Shown one piece after another: positions 62,454-64,000 of a DNA stretch of 64,000 nt; the first letter of the stretch is position 1; each line of letters begins with the position of its first letter. The stretch is from Aurantibrevibacter litoralis (lineage in GTDB: Bacteria; Bacteroidota; Bacteroidia; Flavobacteriales; Flavobacteriaceae), in the NCBI RefSeq assembly GCF_034651555.1, contig NZ_JAYEEQ010000001.1:248001-312000 (forward strand). The letters run 5' to 3'. The notes under the pieces were generated by a model that worked only from the letters and a program-made list of their open reading frames with translations, had not been told where the DNA came from and made no database searches. Made by a program: the position numbers and the translations under genes.

Positions 62454-64000
62454 TAGTCGTGGTTGTTTCTTTCTTTTTTTTACTGCCGAACAAGCCGCCC
62501 AAGACTTCTTTAGCCGCCTCTTTAACAGCATCTTCCTTCGGAATTGTTGCGTCTTTTTTTACCGTTGTTGTGTCTTTAGGTTGTGTAGTGTTCCCTAAAA
62601 GACCGCCCAAAGCATCTTTTACACTTTCATTTACCGAACCACTTGTTGTGGTAGAATCATTACCGGTTGTTTTCCCTGCCAAAATAGATCCAATTAACTC
62701 ATTGGCTTTTCCTTTACCTTGGTTTAGCAATTTTTGTTTTTCTATTTCTACCAACTGAGCCGTAAGGTTCTTTATGCCGGAAGTTACATCGGTAGTAACC
62801 GTTGGACTGGAATACAGTCCGCCAATATTGGCCGTTACAGGCACCGTTAAATTGTCTAAGGATTTGTCGTCTATCTTGGCAATTAGTGAATTTACTTCAT
62901 TGCCCAAATATTTAGAAGGTACGTGTAAAGTGGCTGCATAATTTAAATTCTTGTCAAAAGAGTGGCTACCGGAGATATTTACGGCAATGTCTTTATAGGT
63001 AAGGGTAAAAGGTTTTACTTTTACTAGGCCGTCTTCAAAGCTCAGGGCCGTCTTTAAGCCAGAGAGATTCAATTTGTCTAACTGTATAAAATTTAATTTA
63101 CCGCTAAGTTCGGACATGATTTTTGTCTGGTTTGGATTTAATTCGGTCGACAGTAATTCGGCCAACAGATTTCCGGATAGGGTGGCTAAATTAGGTGTAA
63201 AATCTTCGTTTAAATTTCCAGAAAGCACAATATCCGAATTTAACCTTCCTTGGAGCGCAGCCGCCACTGGCGCAAGGGCATCAAACAAGGCTAAAGCCTT
63301 AAATGTTTCTCCGATATCAAAACCGTTCATTCCCAAATTCATGGCAAATGTCGGCGTTTCATTTTTGGTAGACACTTCGCCGTTAAAGGATAGTTTTCCA
63401 TCAAAAATAGACGAGGTCATATCGGTTAAAACAGCCTTTTGATCTTTAATTCGTAAATTGCCACTAACGTTTTTAAGGGTCAGATTATCGTAGTGTACCG
63501 TATTGGCTGATGCTTTTACGGTAACATCTAAAAAGGAAGGTATTTTAATTGATTCGGTAGCTGTTGTTGAAGCAGCAGATTCAGAACTTTGGGTATCGGC
63601 AACCATAAAATCGCTCACGGAAAATGTGTTAGATGCAAGCTCAAAATTGCCTTCTACATCCTCATTATTAAACAAAAAACCCAATAGGTTTTGTAAGGTG
63701 CCTGTGGCTTGAAAATCGGTCTTTCCGGTAACGCCTGCAAATTCAGTAAGCGTAACGGTTTTTGGATTAAATGTCATCGCCATTTTTTGTATCTGTACGG
63801 TATTTGGCATTTCGGCCGATTTGTATTCAAAACCAGACAAATCTAGTTTACCGCTGGTTTTGGTATTTTCATATTGCTTTTTCTCTATGGAAACCATGTC
63901 AAAAGCGGTCTTAATATCGGCATTTAAAATCCCCTTTAAATTCAAATCTGGCGGCACAGGATAGGCAGAGGCAAGATGGGCCAAATTCATTTTGCCCACC
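62434..64000 (-). CDS. AsmA-like C-terminal-domain protein, truncated by the window edge
   Basis: The last 521 residues of a long protein of the AsmA/TamB-like group: repeating strand segments (LNLKGILNADIKTAFDMVS, FNGEVSTKNETPTFAMNL, LNSDIVLSGNLNEDFTPNL) and a low-complexity tail of short Gly/Thr/Lys-rich repeats (EVLGGLFGSKKKKETTTTT). The 5' end lies beyond 64000. These proteins bridge inner and outer membranes and help lipid movement or outer-membrane assembly. Confidence 0.82.
   Translation of the reverse strand, partial: VGKMNLAHLASAYPVPPDLNLKGILNADIKTAFDMVSIEKKQYENTKTSGKLDLSGFEYKSAEMPNTVQIQKMAMTFNPKTVTLTEFAGVTGKTDFQATGTLQNLLGFLFNNEDVEGNFELASNTFSVSDFMVADTQSSESAASTTATESIKIPSFLDVTVKASANTVHYDNLTLKNVSGNLRIKDQKAVLTDMTSSIFDGKLSFNGEVSTKNETPTFAMNLGMNGFDIGETFKALALFDALAPVAAALQGRLNSDIVLSGNLNEDFTPNLATLSGNLLAELLSTELNPNQTKIMSELSGKLNFIQLDKLNLSGLKTALSFEDGLVKVKPFTLTYKDIAVNISGSHSFDKNLNYAATLHVPSKYLGNEVNSLIAKIDDKSLDNLTVPVTANIGGLYSSPTVTTDVTSGIKNLTAQLVEIEKQKLLNQGKGKANELIGSILAGKTTGNDSTTTSGSVNESVKDALGGLLGNTTQPKDTTTVKKDATIPKEDAVKEAAKEVLGGLFGSKKKKETTTTTKDSVN

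Overview
The window looks like a chromosome segment from a (probably marine) member of the Flavobacteriaceae, phylum Bacteroidetes. The support is: a DnaQ-DnaE fusion polymerase; the core block murI, two Skp/OmpH genes, bamA, uppS, a PorG-like gene and nadK; Bacteroidetes-type promoters (TTTG, 19 bp, TAnnTTTG, perfect in front of tRNA-Asp); a LytS/LytTR two-component pair; and a type II-C CRISPR system with AT-rich cas9. There is one 100-N assembly gap (35255-35354).

Layout. 0.1-10.6 kb (minus strand): a run of redox and hydrolase genes. It holds two tandem copies of a molybdenum hydroxylase of the isoquinoline 1-oxidoreductase type (each with a large Tat-exported subunit and a 2Fe-2S subunit), an exported flavodoxin, a Tat-exported aldo/keto reductase, a type B carboxylesterase and two NTF2-like genes, one killed by an in-frame TGA. 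A LytS-type kinase and LytTR regulator diverge from it at 10.9-12.6 kb. 12.8-14.5 kb: an acyltransferase, an exported monooxygenase-like protein, a multi-hairpin dispersed repeat and a truncated phosphoribosyltransferase. 14.9-20.8 kb: core genes dnaE, trxA and a DUF58 gene, then tRNA-Asp.

21-43.8 kb is an accessory island starting at tRNA-Asp. Its first 3.7 kb is bounded by a 17-bp copy of the tRNA 3' end and carries a cas1 5' ghost and two Fic genes. Next come a third Fic gene, a decayed AlbA-type ATPase gene, an IS982-like remnant, and a four-gene operon of PSCyt1/DUF1549/DUF1553, DUF1501, TIM-barrel and DUF2231-cytochrome-LRR proteins. The CRISPR locus follows. A tracrRNA lies on the minus strand upstream of cas9, and its 3' tail is repeated in tandem (74-bp units, at least four copies, around the assembly gap). 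Then come cas9, a parDE toxin-antitoxin pair with its own operator, a leader inverted repeat that runs into the first CRISPR repeat, an array of 28 repeats and 27 spacers, an amplified trailer with two interrupted repeats, and convergent cas2-cas1. A 150-bp segment covering the cas1 start and upstream region occurs again 22.4 kb away beside the tRNA.

44-64 kb is conserved core: cell envelope biogenesis (murI, skp, bamA, uppS, porG-like), nadK, a CBS-domain protein, pdxJ, hydrolases, trigger factor-clpP-clpX, GH3, DUF2797 and an AsmA-like protein cut by the window edge.

The least explained items are the tandem tracrRNA-tail array, the CRISPR-embedded parDE module, the amplified trailer with interrupted repeats, the near-identical spacer pair differing near the expected seed, and the covarying dispersed hairpin element.
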